Shown here: piece after piece, positions 1 to 8,455 of the stretch | Layout: every line of letters starts with the position of its first letter | How positions within the stretch are numbered: position 1 is the first letter of the stretch | Assembly: GCF_028553725.1 (NCBI RefSeq) | Contig: NZ_CP067124.1 | Location: forward strand, 692,001 to 756,000 | DNA from: Paracoccus alcaliphilus | GTDB lineage: Bacteria; Pseudomonadota; Alphaproteobacteria; Rhodobacterales; Rhodobacteraceae | Direction: 5' to 3' | Length of the DNA: 64,000 nucleotides | Notes under the pieces: generated by a model | The model's input: only the letters and a program-made list of their open reading frames with translations | Database searches by the model: none | What the model was told of the DNA's origin: nothing | Position numbers and translations under genes: made by a program

Positions 1-405
1 GTGACGCAGATCCTCGGGCGTGCCGGAACTGATCATCTCGTTGCCCGGCATCGCGATCACCATGCTGACTTCCATGTCATCGGCATCGGGCATCGGGCTG
101 GTGAAATCGGCGGTGATGTCGCCGTCGAACACGGTACGCACATTGGCGTCGCCGGTCTGTTGCAGCGTCACCTTCGGGATCAGGATATTGGTGGTGTAAT
201 CCTCGTTTTCGGGGGATTTGATGACCACATCGCCAAGCGTCAGGGTATCGCCGCCATCATTCTCCTGACCGACAACGACTTCGTAACCAATTCTGTTGTA
301 ATAGTCGGTCAGGTTTTCCCAGACCTGTGAAGGGGTCACCTCGGCAAAAAGCGGCGCCGCACCCGCGATCAGCGCGATGGTCGAGGTTGCAAGGGTTCTG
401 AACAT
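1..405 (-). CDS. secreted protein, DUF2125-like (C-terminus beyond window)
   Basis: The reading frame is open from an ATG at 405 to the window edge, so only the first 135 residues are visible. The N-terminus is a signal peptide (MFRTLATSTIALIAGAAPLFA, then EV). The mature part, with TPSQVWENLTDYY, a run of TLTLGDVVI and a later SSGTPEDL, resembles the alphaproteobacterial DUF2125 family of periplasmic beta-rich proteins of unknown role; that assignment is from memory of the family. An AAAGG sits about 9 bases upstream of the start. It is divergent from the crotonase gene, with which it shares about 75 bases of upstream DNA. Function unknown. Confidence 0.7.
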   Translation of the reverse strand, partial: MFRTLATSTIALIAGAAPLFAEVTPSQVWENLTDYYNRIGYEVVVGQENDGGDTLTLGDVVIKSPENEDYTTNILIPKVTLQQTGDANVRTVFDGDITADFTSPMPDADDMEVSMVIAMPGNEMISSGTPEDLRH

Positions 406-480
406 GCCGAATACCTTTCGCAGTTCTTCAAAATACGCCATTTGTCGCACAGCGGCCTGGCAAGTGAAAGGTACGACCTC

Positions 481-1107
481 GTGATAGATGTGCGGATAGA
501 TGCTTATTCGGCGACCCTGACAATCGACCGTCAGGAAAAGGCCAATTCGCTGACCGAGGCGATGCTGCGCGACCTGACCGGGCATCTGGATGATCTGGCC
601 GGGCGCGACGATATCCGCGCGGTGATCCTGACCGGCGCCGGGCGGGTGTTTTCAGCCGGTGCCGATCTGGACGAGGCCAAAGCCGGGCTGGCGAAATCCC
701 CCGAATGGGAACGCCTGTCGGCGCGGATGGCGACCATGCCCTGCCTGACCATCGCGGCACTGAACGGCACGCTGGCGGGCGGCGCCTTCGGCATGGTGCT
801 GGCCTGCGATCTGCGCATCGCCGTGCCCGAGGCGCGGTTCTTCTATCCGGTGATGAAGCTGGGCTTTCTGCCGCAACCCAGCGATCCGCGCCGCCTGACA
901 CAGCTGATCGGCGCGGCGCGGGCCAAGATGATCCTGATGGCAGGCGCCCGGATCGAGGCGCGCGAGGCACTGGCATGGGGGCTGGTCGAACGGCTGGTCC
1001 CGGCGCAGGGCCTGATGGCTGCCGCGCAGGAACTGGCGGGGGATTGTCTGGCCGCCGATGGCGGTCATGTCATGGCGATCAAGGCGATGATCGGTCAGCG
1101 CCCGTAA
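481..1107 (+). CDS. enoyl-CoA hydratase/isomerase-family protein, likely catalytically altered
   Basis: Crotonase fold: start-proximal ATLTIDRQEKANSL, oxyanion-hole segment FSAGADLDEAK and ALNGTLAGGAFGM, then a turn ending GLVERLVP. I chose the GTG at 481 because it gives the usual family N-terminus (MIDVRIDAYSATL) and follows AAAGG; an in-frame TTG at 442 would add 13 residues. The protein is about 208 residues, some 50 short of typical crotonases, missing the C-terminal helical region. The two glutamates that do acid-base catalysis in enoyl-CoA hydratase align with Gly (in GGAFGM) and Val (in FYPVMK), so true hydratase activity is doubtful. Crotonases with other residues do isomerase, hydrolase or decarboxylase chemistry, so the substrate is open. 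Confidence 0.85.
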   Translation: MIDVRIDAYSATLTIDRQEKANSLTEAMLRDLTGHLDDLAGRDDIRAVILTGAGRVFSAGADLDEAKAGLAKSPEWERLSARMATMPCLTIAALNGTLAGGAFGMVLACDLRIAVPEARFFYPVMKLGFLPQPSDPRRLTQLIGAARAKMILMAGARIEAREALAWGLVERLVPAQGLMAAAQELAGDCLAADGGHVMAIKAMIGQRP

Positions 1108-1140
1108 ATCCGGCACCCGCAAACCGGTGACAAGTCGCGG

Positions 1141-1482
1141 TCAGGAATAGGCCGCTTCCTTGCCGAAATGGCGGCACAGCATGTAATAGACCACCGCGCG
1201 ATATTTGCTGCGGTTGGAACGGCCGTATTTCTCGACCACCGCGTCGATGGCCTGCGACAGTTCCGGCCCGCTGGCAAGGCCCAGCTTCTTGACCAGATAA
1301 TTGGCGCTGATCCGGTCAAGCTCTGCCTGATCGGACGAGGCGACGGTTTCCGCATCGGCGTTATAGATCGAGGGTCCGCAACCGATCGTGACCTTGGTCA
1401 GCAGGTCCAGATCGGGTTCTTCCCCCAGCTTGTCGCGAATATCGGCGGCATATTTGGCAATCAGGTCGTCGCGTCTGCTCAT
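1141..1482 (-). CDS. DUF2853 family protein
   Basis: A 113-residue soluble protein. The core KVTIGCGPSIYNADAET...DQAELD...NYLVKKLGL and the C-terminal SNRSKYRAVVYYML match the DUF2853 family, small helical proteins of unknown function found in Bacteroidetes and alphaproteobacteria. The ATG at 1482 is preceded by GGAGGG at ideal spacing, so it is preferred over an upstream in-frame ATG at 1509. It lies downstream of pcaIJF on the same strand but is separated from it by about 110 bases that hold a hairpin, so it is probably expressed separately. No catalytic motif is apparent. Confidence 0.85.
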   Translation of the reverse strand: MSRRDDLIAKYAADIRDKLGEEPDLDLLTKVTIGCGPSIYNADAETVASSDQAELDRISANYLVKKLGLASGPELSQAIDAVVEKYGRSNRSKYRAVVYYMLCRHFGKEAAYS

Positions 1483-1557
1483 CACGTCCCTCCGGTCGAT
1501 ATATGTCATCCGGGGGAAGGATGCGGCGCGGATGGCCGCCGATCAAGCCCTGATCGC

Positions 1558-1587
1558 GGGGACGCCGCTGCGATTGCGCAGCGTCCC
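1558..1587 (-). terminator. hairpin after pcaIJF
   Basis: GGGACG (1558-1563) pairs with CGTCCC (1582-1587), with an inner CTGCG/CGCAG stem and a small bulge. It lies 8 bases past the pcaF stop. There is no T-tract, so it may be a transcript-end or stability hairpin and not a classical intrinsic terminator. Confidence 0.45.
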
Positions 1588-1594
1588 GCTGATG

Positions 1595-2797
1595 TCAGAC
1601 CCGTTCCAGCGCGATGGCGATGCCTTGCCCCACGCCGATGCACATGGTGGAAAGCGAGCGTCTGGCCCCCTTCAGCGACAGTTCCAGCGCAGCCGTGCCG
1701 GTGATCCGCGCCCCCGACATGCCCAGTGGATGACCCAGCGCAATCGCGCCGCCATTGGGGTTCACGCGCGGGTCGTCATCGGCAATGCCCAGATCGCGCA
1801 GCGTGGCCAGACCCTGGCTGGCAAAGGCCTCGTTCAGCTCGATCACGTCGAAATCGGCAGGACTCAGCCCCAGCCGCGCCATCAGCTTCCTGCTGGCGGG
1901 CGCGGGGCCGAAGCCCATGATCCGCGGCGGAACGCCCGCGGTGGCGCCACCCAGAACGCGGGCAATCGGGGTCAGCCCGTATTTCTTCCCCGCGTCCGCC
2001 GACGCCAGGATCAGCGCCGCCGCCCCGTCATTGACGCCCGAGGCATTGCCCGCCGTCACCGTCCCGCCCTTGCGGAACGGGGTCGGCAGCGCGGCCAGCT
2101 TTTCAGCCGTGGTTTCGCGCGGATGTTCGTCGCGCTCGACCAGTTTCGGATCGCCCTTGCGCTGCGGGATGGTGACCGGCGTGATCTCGCGGGCCAGACG
2201 GCCATTCGCCTGTGCCTGCGCGGCGTTTTGCTGACTGCGCAGCGCCATCGCGTCCTGATCCTGACGGCTGATCGAGAAATCCTCGGCCACGTTCTCGCCG
2301 GTTTCGGGCATGGATTCGACGCCATATTGCGCCTTCATCAGCGGATTGACGAAGCGCCAGCCGATGGTGGTGTCGTGGATCTCGGCATGGCGGGAAAACG
2401 CGGTTTCCGCCTTGGGCATCACGAAAGGCGCGCGGGACATGGATTCGACCCCGCCCGCGATCATCAGATCGGCCTCGCCCGACTTGATCGCGCGGGCGGC
2501 CATGATCACCGCATCCATGCCGGATCCGCACAGCCGGTTCACCGTGGTTCCCGTGACGCTCACAGGCAGCCCGGCCAGCAGCAGCGCCATGCGGGCGACG
2601 TTGCGGTTATCCTCGCCCGCCTGATTGGCGCAGCCGAAGATCACGTCGTCGATGGCATCCCAATCGACGCCCGGATTGCGTTCGATCAGCGCACGCAGCG
2701 GGACGGCCCCCAGATCGTCGGCCCGCACGCTGGCAAGGCTGCCGCCGAAACGGCCGATGGGGGTGCGAATATAGTCGCAGATGAAAACGTCGGTCAT
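1595..2797 (-). CDS. pcaF: 3-oxoadipyl-CoA thiolase
   Basis: Catalyses the last step of the beta-ketoadipate pathway, thiolysis of 3-oxoadipyl-CoA to succinyl-CoA and acetyl-CoA. The 400-residue length and motifs fit degradative thiolases: nucleophile Cys90 in NRLCGSGM, His356 in GHPLG and Cys386 in CIGVGQG. Linkage directly behind a two-subunit CoA-transferase is what points to the 3-oxoadipyl substrate; a generic acetyl-CoA acyltransferase is the alternative. The ATG at 2797 is one base from the stop of pcaJ, so the two are translationally coupled. Last gene of the pcaIJF operon. Confidence 0.92.
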   Translation of the reverse strand: MTDVFICDYIRTPIGRFGGSLASVRADDLGAVPLRALIERNPGVDWDAIDDVIFGCANQAGEDNRNVARMALLLAGLPVSVTGTTVNRLCGSGMDAVIMAARAIKSGEADLMIAGGVESMSRAPFVMPKAETAFSRHAEIHDTTIGWRFVNPLMKAQYGVESMPETGENVAEDFSISRQDQDAMALRSQQNAAQAQANGRLAREITPVTIPQRKGDPKLVERDEHPRETTAEKLAALPTPFRKGGTVTAGNASGVNDGAAALILASADAGKKYGLTPIARVLGGATAGVPPRIMGFGPAPASRKLMARLGLSPADFDVIELNEAFASQGLATLRDLGIADDDPRVNPNGGAIALGHPLGMSGARITGTAALELSLKGARRSLSTMCIGVGQGIAIALERV

Positions 2798-2798
2798 G

Positions 2799-3470
2799 TC
2801 ACAGCTCCGGCACAATCAGATCGGCGATATCGCCGGGCACCACCAGTTCGGCCCCGGTCACCGCCTGCAATTCCTCAAGCGAGATCGAGCGCAGCTTTTC
2901 GCGCAGCACGAAGCGCCCGCCCTCGATATCGATCACCGCCAACGAGGTATAGACGCGGGTCACGCAGCCCACCCCGGTCAGCGGCAGGCTGCAACGGCTG
3001 ACCAGCTTTGGCGCGCCGGATTTGGTCACATGGTCGGTAATCACCGCCACCCGCTTGGCGCCATGCACCAGATCCATCGCGCCGCCCACGGCGGGCACGC
3101 CCTTGGGTCCGGTGGACCAGTTCGCCAGATCACCGTTTTCCGCGACCTCATAAGCGCCAAGGATCGCCACATCCAGATGCCCGCCGCGCACCATCGCGAA
3201 GCTGTCGGCATGGTGGAAGAACGCCGCGCCGGGCTTCAGCGTCACCGCTTTCTTGCCCGCGTTGATCAGGTCCCAATCCTCGGACCCCGGCTCGGGCGAT
3301 TGCCCGAAATTCAGGATGCCGTTTTCGGTGTGAAAGATCGCCTGCCGTCCATCCGGCTGATATTGCGCGACTTTTTCTGGAAATCCGATGCCCAGATTGA
3401 CATAGGCCCCGTCGGTGATGTCCTGCGCCGCGCGCCATGCGATCTGGTTATTGGTCAGTTTCGGGGTCAT
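2799..3470 (-). CDS. pcaJ: 3-oxoadipate CoA-transferase subunit B
   Basis: Beta subunit of a succinyl-CoA:3-oxoacid CoA-transferase that activates 3-oxoadipate. 223 residues. The N-terminal AYVNLGIGFPEKVA and the catalytic-glutamate segment FHTENGIL are characteristic of the B subunit. The start ATG overlaps the stop of pcaI (ATGA), and pcaF follows after one base, giving a compact operon. The closely related acetoacetate/SCOT B subunits are the alternative; the neighbouring thiolase and IclR-type regulator favour the pca assignment. Confidence 0.9.
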   Translation of the reverse strand: MTPKLTNNQIAWRAAQDITDGAYVNLGIGFPEKVAQYQPDGRQAIFHTENGILNFGQSPEPGSEDWDLINAGKKAVTLKPGAAFFHHADSFAMVRGGHLDVAILGAYEVAENGDLANWSTGPKGVPAVGGAMDLVHGAKRVAVITDHVTKSGAPKLVSRCSLPLTGVGCVTRVYTSLAVIDIEGGRFVLREKLRSISLEELQAVTGAELVVPGDIADLIVPEL

Positions 3471-4201
3471 GCTGCGGGCTCCGGATAGACGGCATTGGCG
3501 CGGTTCAGGTCTTCCTCTTGCGCGGGATTGGCGACCTGCACGACCTTCTGGACGAAGATGCCGGGGGTCACGACCTGTTCGGGGTCGATGCCGCCCGCCG
3601 CCACCACATCGCTGGCCTGCACGATGGTTTCCGCCGCCGCCATGCACATCAGCGGGTTGAAGTTCCGCGCCGCCGCCCGATAGGTCAGGTTGCCGTGTGT
3701 ATCGGCGGTTTCGGCCTTGATCAGCGCCACATCTGCCTTCAGCCAGCGCTCCTGCACATAGCTGCGCCCGTCGAATTCCGCGACCGGCTTGCCGCGCGCC
3801 AGATCGGTGCCAAAGCTGGTCGGCGTAAAGAAGGCGGGAATCCCTGCCCCGCCCGCGCGGATACGTTCGGCCAGCGTTCCCTGCGGCACCAGTTCCAGTT
3901 CGATCTGCCCGGCCAGATAGCGTTCGGTGAACACCACCGGATCGGCCGAGCGCGGGAAGGAACAGATCAGCTTGGCGACCATCCCGGTTTCGATCAGGGC
4001 CGCCAGCCCGACATGGCCGTTGCCGGCATTGTTGTTGATGACGGTCAGGTTTTTCGGGTGGCCGGTGGCCAGATGACGGTCGATCAATGCGTGGACCAGC
4101 TCGATGGGCGAACCTGCGCCGCCAAAGCCGCCGATCATCACACTCATGCCGTCCTCGATCCCGGCCACCGCCGTGGCCGGATCTGCGACTGTCTTGTCCA
4201 T
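3467..4201 (-). CDS. pcaI: 3-oxoadipate CoA-transferase subunit A
   Basis: Alpha subunit of the CoA-transferase, 244 residues. The glycine-rich MIGGFGGAGSP and INNNAGNG segments and the LAERIRAGGAGIPAFFTPT stretch are family hallmarks. I chose the ATG at 4201 (MDKTVADP) because it starts the conserved domain and lies nearest the divergent regulator; an upstream in-frame ATG at 4246 would run toward the operator. First gene of pcaIJF. The window holds only this lower part of the pathway: no pcaHG, pcaB, pcaC or pcaD is present nearby. Confidence 0.9.
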   Translation of the reverse strand: MDKTVADPATAVAGIEDGMSVMIGGFGGAGSPIELVHALIDRHLATGHPKNLTVINNNAGNGHVGLAALIETGMVAKLICSFPRSADPVVFTERYLAGQIELELVPQGTLAERIRAGGAGIPAFFTPTSFGTDLARGKPVAEFDGRSYVQERWLKADVALIKAETADTHGNLTYRAAARNFNPLMCMAAAETIVQASDVVAAGGIDPEQVVTPGIFVQKVVQVANPAQEEDLNRANAVYPEPAA

Positions 4202-4280
4202 GTGACTATCCTTATTTCGCCGGGATTCCCGCCCGGGCTGGCGCAAGGGATAGGCACGAAAGGCCCTTCACGCAATCCGG

Positions 4281-4319
4281 TTTGTGCGATACACAATATT
4301 TGTTTACATATCGCACAAA
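4281..4319. promoter_or_regulatory. palindromic operator between pcaI and the IclR-type regulator
   Basis: Perfect 11-base inverted repeat, TTTGTGCGATA (4281-4291) and TATCGCACAAA (4309-4319), separated by 17 AT-rich bases. It lies in the 128-base divergent region, 80 bases before pcaI and 11 before the regulator gene. PcaR/PcaU-type IclR regulators bind GTGCGAT-like half-sites in such positions, so I infer that this is the operator through which the regulator controls pcaIJF and itself. Confidence 0.75.
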
Positions 4320-4329
4320 GGTGCAGGGC

Positions 4330-5091
4330 ATGGGAATCAGCGAACGCGACATCATGGGCGGTCTGGCCAAGGGTCTGGCGGTGATCGAGACCTTCGGCGC
4401 CGACAGCCCGCGCCAGTCGATATCCGAGGTATCGGCGGCATCCGGGCTGGACCGGGCCACGGCGCGGCGTTGTTTGCTGACGCTGGCGCATCTGGGTTAC
4501 GCCGATTATGACGGCAAGTTCTTCACGCTGACGCCGCGGGTGCTGCGGCTGGGCACAGCCTGTCTGGCTGGAATGCCGCTGCCGCAACTGGTCCAGCCGT
4601 CGCTGGATCTGCTGTCCGAACGGATCGGGGAAAGCTCCTCGGTCTCGATCCTCGACGGGGCCGAGATCGTCTATATCGCGCGGGCGGCACAGCGGAAGGT
4701 GATGTCGATTTCGCTGATGCCGGGATCGCGGCTGCCTGCCTGCTGCACCTCGATGGGCAGGGTCCTGCTGGCCGCTCTGCCCGAGGATCAGGCCCGCGCG
4801 ATCCTTGGCCCCGGCCCGCTGCCAGCCCGCGCGCCGATGACCCTGACCGATCCCCAGGCGGTGATGGCCGAACTGGCACGCATCCGCACGCAAGGCTATG
4901 CGCTGATAGATCAGGAGGTCGAGCCTGGCCTGCGCTCTATCGCCGTGCCGCTGAGTGATGCACGCGGTCGCGTGGTTGCGGCGCTGAATATCGGTGTGCC
5001 TGCGCGGCAGGCATCGGTGCAGGATCTGGTGGACATGTTCCTGCCCGCCTTGCAGCAAGTGGCGACCGACATCCGCGCTATGTTACACTGA
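4330..5091 (+). CDS. pcaR: IclR-family transcriptional regulator, PcaR-type
   Basis: 253 residues. An N-terminal winged helix-turn-helix (about 10-70; ISEVSAASGLDRATARRCL is the HTH) is followed by an IclR effector domain (about 80-250; VMSISLMPGSRLPACCTSMGRVLLA). PcaR/PcaU regulators sense beta-ketoadipate or protocatechuate and activate pca genes; the divergent pcaIJF and the palindrome between them support that role. AAAGG lies 8 bases before the ATG. The gene symbol is inferred from context; other IclR regulators of aromatic catabolism look alike. Confidence 0.8.
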   Translation: MGISERDIMGGLAKGLAVIETFGADSPRQSISEVSAASGLDRATARRCLLTLAHLGYADYDGKFFTLTPRVLRLGTACLAGMPLPQLVQPSLDLLSERIGESSSVSILDGAEIVYIARAAQRKVMSISLMPGSRLPACCTSMGRVLLAALPEDQARAILGPGPLPARAPMTLTDPQAVMAELARIRTQGYALIDQEVEPGLRSIAVPLSDARGRVVAALNIGVPARQASVQDLVDMFLPALQQVATDIRAMLH

Positions 5092-5738
5092 ACAGGGCTG
5101 GTCCAGTTGGCGGATCGGATTGTTCGCTGATTGGGCCGTGCGGTTTTCAGTGCGGGGACGCCTTTCTCGCCCAACTCCGGCGCCATCTGATTGTTTAACA
5201 GTGTGTTTTCAGAAACTTGATCCATCGGCTTACGATCATTGGCCTGCTCTGCTTCGGGATCTTTGGTGCGGATTTGTTCAGACCTGCGCCTGTCCGCCCC
5301 CTATTGACGTGATGAGGGCGACGACCAGCCCCGGCTTTCAGCCCGGAACCGTGGTCGATGCCGGTCCGCGGCCGACTACGCGCGGGCCCTGACCATCGCA
5401 ATCGCCCGCCCCGCTGCGCGAGATGAAAGCTCCGCGCGCCGGGCGATTGCTCAACCGGCGCCGATAGGCGTAAACACTCACCGGGCTCCAGTCGCGGCTG
5501 GATGAAAGTTCAGTGGTGGGCCACAATCACGCCGTTCCGGGAATCTCTCACGATCCCCGTTTCATGCAGAACGCTCTAACCCCGGGTACAAAAGCGTCGA
5601 ACTTGGGTTGAGCGACGGGCGCCGAGTGATAACTCATCCGGACCAAGGCTTCGGTGGTCAGCAGCAAGTCACCGCTGCCCATGTCTGCCACGGGGGCGAG
5701 GGCGCCTGTTACGTCTATCTGTGCCGCGGGCCGCGCAG
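5092..5738. other. gene-poor region, possibly decayed DNA
   Basis: About 650 bases without a convincing gene between the regulator and the small membrane protein. Short open frames exist on both strands, but none has a ribosome-binding site plus recognisable protein. The first 150 bases are less GC-rich than the surroundings. It could be the remains of a lost gene or insertion element; I found no terminal inverted repeats or intact transposase motifs. Confidence 0.5.
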
Positions 5739-5918
5739 TCAGGCGGAATAATTCGCCTTCGGCCCCATGAAATACCAGATGATCAGCCCGACCACCGGCA
5801 GGATGGCGATCAGCGCGATCCACAGGATCTTGGTGCCCGTGGTCTCGTTGGTATTGATGACCGAGGCGATCGCCCAGACATCGAGCACGAAGATGATGAT
5901 CCCGAAGATATAGCCCAT
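5739..5918 (-). CDS. small membrane protein, PLDc_N (cardiolipin synthase N-terminal) type
   Basis: A 59-residue protein with two transmembrane segments (about 2-20 and 30-51) joined by a short INTNETTGTKILW loop, ending WYFMGPKANYSA. The W-I-A-L-I-x-x-P-V-x-G-x-I-x-W-Y-F-x-G pattern is the PLDc_N domain, normally at the N-terminus of phospholipase D / cardiolipin synthase proteins; here it stands alone, as in many small bacterial proteins of unknown role. AAGGAA precedes the ATG at good spacing. It is downstream of hslU on the opposite side of a 54-base gap. Confidence 0.8.
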   Translation of the reverse strand: MGYIFGIIIFVLDVWAIASVINTNETTGTKILWIALIAILPVVGLIIWYFMGPKANYSA

Positions 5919-5972
5919 GGGTAATTCCTTTTCTGCCGTCAGGCCAACACGGCAACAGCCCCGCCGGTTCCC

Positions 5973-7280
5973 TTAAAGGACATAGCGCGACAGATCGGTC
6001 GAGCGCGCCAGATCGCCTAGATGCTGCTCGACATAGGCGGCATCGACGCTGACCGATTCCCCGCCCTTGTCTGGCGCGCTGAAGGACAGTTCCTCGAAGA
6101 CCCGCTCGATCACGGTATAAAGCCTGCGCGCCCCGATATTCTCGACCGCAGCGTTCACCTCGGCGGCGATCCGCGCCAGCGCTGCAATCCCCTCGTCGCT
6201 GAAGCTGACGGAAACGCCCTCGGTCGCCATCAGCGCGGTATATTGCCGGGTCAGGGCGTTGTCGGTCTCGGTCAGGATGCGGATGAAATCCTCTTCGGTC
6301 AGCGCCCGCAACTCGACCCGGATCGGCAGACGACCCTGCAATTCCGGCAAAAGGTCGCTGGGTTTGGCAACATGGAACGCGCCCGAGGCGATGAACAGGA
6401 TGTGATCGGTCCGCACCGGCCCGTATTTGGTCGAAACCGTCGTCCCCTCGATCAGCGGCAGCAGATCGCGCTGCACCCCCTCGCGGCTGACATCGCCACC
6501 CCGGGCATCCGAGCGGGCGCAGACCTTGTCGATCTCGTCGATGAAGACGATGCCGTTTTCCTGCACCGATTCCAGCGCGGCGGCCTTCACCGCCTCGTCG
6601 TCCAGCAGCTTGTCGGCCTCTTCCGCGATCAGCAGCTCATAGCTTTCGGCCACAGTCACCTTGCGCCGCACCCGCCGCCCGCCAAAGGCTTTCATCAGCC
6701 CCGACAGATCCATCATGCCACCCATGGCGCTGCCGGGCTGGCCGGGGATCTCCATCATGCCAAGCGGGTTCGAATTGTCCTGAACCTCCAGCTCGATCAC
6801 GGTATCGTCCAGCTCGCCGCGCTTCAGCTTGTCGCGGAACATCTGCCTTGTACCCTCGCGCGCATCCGTCCCGGCCAGCGCCTCGACCACCCGCTCTTCG
6901 GCCGATTTATGGGCGCGGGCCTTGACCTCCTCGCGCATCCGCTCGCGCGTCTCGACGATGGCGGCGTCAGCCAGGTCGCGGATGATCTGCTCGACATCGC
7001 GCCCGACATAGCCGACTTCGGTGAATTTCGTCGCCTCGACCTTGATGAAGGGCGCATTGGCCAGCTTTGCCAGCCTCCGGCTGATCTCGGTCTTGCCGAC
7101 CCCGGTCGGGCCGATCATCAGGATGTTCTTGGGATAGACCTCGTCGCGCAGATCGTCGCCCAGCTGTTTCCTGCGCCAGCGGTTGCGCAAGGCCACGGCC
7201 ACGGCGCGCTTGGCGTCCTTCTGCCCGATGATGAAGCGATCCAGTTCGGAAACGATCTCGCGCGGGGTCAAATCGGTCAT
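5973..7280 (-). CDS. hslU: ATP-dependent protease ATPase subunit HslU
   Basis: AAA+ unfoldase that feeds substrates into the HslV peptidase. 435 residues. The N-terminus [17 protein letters not shown] is diagnostic. Walker A GPTGVGKT is at 57-64, Walker B is in VFIDEIDKV, the I-domain lies between, and the C-terminal sensor-2 helix ends in the conserved LSRYVL tail that inserts into HslV. It follows hslV on the same strand, separated by about 100 bases that contain a copy of the mosaic repeat. Confidence 0.98.
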   Translation of the reverse strand: MTDLTPREIVSELDRFIIGQKDAKRAVAVALRNRWRRKQLGDDLRDEVYPKNILMIGPTGVGKTEISRRLAKLANAPFIKVEATKFTEVGYVGRDVEQIIRDLADAAIVETRERMREEVKARAHKSAEERVVEALAGTDAREGTRQMFRDKLKRGELDDTVIELEVQDNSNPLGMMEIPGQPGSAMGGMMDLSGLMKAFGGRRVRRKVTVAESYELLIAEEADKLLDDEAVKAAALESVQENGIVFIDEIDKVCARSDARGGDVSREGVQRDLLPLIEGTTVSTKYGPVRTDHILFIASGAFHVAKPSDLLPELQGRLPIRVELRALTEEDFIRILTETDNALTRQYTALMATEGVSVSFSDEGIAALARIAAEVNAAVENIGARRLYTVIERVFEELSFSAPDKGGESVSVDAAYVEQHLGDLARSTDLSRYVL

Positions 7281-7300
7281 TCTCTTGCCTCGACTGGTCT

Positions 7301-7363
7301 ATCTTTGGTGCTCAAATATCCCGGGGGTGAGGCCCGGCACGGGCCGAGGGGGCAGCGCCCCCC
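7301..7363. repeat. mosaic intergenic repeat, type A tail (copy 1)
   Basis: ATCTTTGGTGCTCAAATATC joined to CCGGGGG, then GC-rich hairpin sequence ending GGGGGCAGCGCCCCCC. Lies between hslV and hslU. Shares its tail with copies near 35.1, 39.4, 53.1 and 63.3 kb. Confidence 0.85.
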
Positions 7364-7378
7364 TTACCCCTTCGCCCC

Positions 7379-7936
7379 TTATCCTTGCAGCGTCTCGACG
7401 GTCAGGTTGCCGTTGGTATAGACGCAGATCTCGGCGGCGATCGCCATTGCCCGGCGCGCCACGCCTTCCGCGTCCAGATCGGTCTCCAGCAATCCCCGCG
7501 CGGCGGCCAGCGCGTAATTCCCGCCCGATCCGATGGCGGCCACGTCATGTTCGGGCTCCAGCACATCGCCGGCGCCGGTCACGACATAGATCTCGCGCCC
7601 GTCGGTGACGATCAGCATCGCCTCCAGATTGCGCAGGTATTTGTCGGTGCGCCAGTCCTTGGCCAGATCGACGCAGGCGCGCTGCAACTGGCCCGGCGCG
7701 GCTTCCAGCTTTTTCTCCAGCCGCTCCAGCAGGGTAAAGGCATCGGCGGTCGATCCGGCGAAACCCACCGCCACGTCGCGCCCGCCGGGCTTCAGCATCC
7801 GCACCTTGCGGGCCGAGCCCTTCATCACCGTCTGCCCGACGCTGACCTGTCCGTCGCCCGCAATCACGACCTTGCCGCCGCGCCTGACGGCCAGAATGGT
7901 CGTGCCATGCCAGCCGGGAAATCTGTCTTCCGCCAT
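7379..7936 (-). CDS. hslV: ATP-dependent protease peptidase subunit HslV
   Basis: Proteasome-related threonine peptidase of the HslUV complex. 185 residues. The mature nucleophile is Thr12 in [11 protein letters not shown], exposed after loss of the N-terminal propeptide; 11 leading residues is usual for alphaproteobacteria. [28 protein letters not shown] and [14 protein letters not shown] are conserved active-site-domain segments. First gene of hslVU. Confidence 0.98.
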   Translation of the reverse strand: MAEDRFPGWHGTTILAVRRGGKVVIAGDGQVSVGQTVMKGSARKVRMLKPGGRDVAVGFAGSTADAFTLLERLEKKLEAAPGQLQRACVDLAKDWRTDKYLRNLEAMLIVTDGREIYVVTGAGDVLEPEHDVAAIGSGGNYALAAARGLLETDLDAEGVARRAMAIAAEICVYTNGNLTVETLQG

Positions 7937-8017
7937 AAGCCTCTCCGTAGCTTTGGGTTCAGATATGAGGGCGCGTCAGGCTTCGCAACCCACCACGCCC
8001 TCAAAACCCGGATGCCC

Positions 8018-8053
8018 AAAAAAGACGGGCGGCGCGCATTGCGGCGGCCGCCC
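8018..8053 (-). terminator. intrinsic terminator downstream of trxA
   Basis: On the minus strand GGGCGGC (8053-8047) pairs with GCCGCCC (8033-8027) across a 13-base loop, followed after GTC by six T (8023-8018). It ends the thioredoxin transcript 24 bases past its stop and separates it from hslV. Confidence 0.8.
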
Positions 8054-8076
8054 GGTCCGTCATCCGGCTGAATCGC

Positions 8077-8397
8077 TCAGATCGATTCGTCGATCCATTC
8101 CTTCAGCGCCGCCTTGGGGGCTGCGCCCATGCGGTTCGACACCATCTCGCCGCCCTTGAACATGAACAGCGCCGGGATGCCGCGCACGCCCAGATTGGCG
8201 GCCTGTTCGGGGTTCTCGTCCACATTGACCTTCACGATCTTGATCTTGCCGGCATATTCATCCGACAGTTCCTCGAGCGCGGGGCCGATCTGCTTGCAGG
8301 GGCCGCACCATTCCGCCCAGAAATCCACGATCACGGGGGTGTCGGCCTGACGCACCTCGGCGTCGAATTCGGTGTCACTGACGGGCACGGTAGGCAT
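8077..8397 (-). CDS. trxA: thioredoxin
   Basis: Cytosolic dithiol-disulfide oxidoreductase. 106 residues with the redox motif WCGPC (Cys31, Cys34), the VDFWAEW lead-in, the VNVDENP loop and the cis-proline segment [13 protein letters not shown]. Lies downstream of addA with a 58-base gap and has its own terminator. Confidence 0.97.
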   Translation of the reverse strand: MPTVPVSDTEFDAEVRQADTPVIVDFWAEWCGPCKQIGPALEELSDEYAGKIKIVKVNVDENPEQAANLGVRGIPALFMFKGGEMVSNRMGAAPKAALKEWIDESI

Positions 8398-8455
8398 GTT
8401 GCTGCTCCCAATGAAGGGCCGGTGCGGATTGCGCCCGGCATGTCTGATCTAACAG

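Noticed and set aside
4911..5225. 104-residue minus-strand frame at the pcaR 3' end
   Set aside because: Its first half looks protein-like, but most of it is antisense to the regulator and no start signal or family match is apparent.
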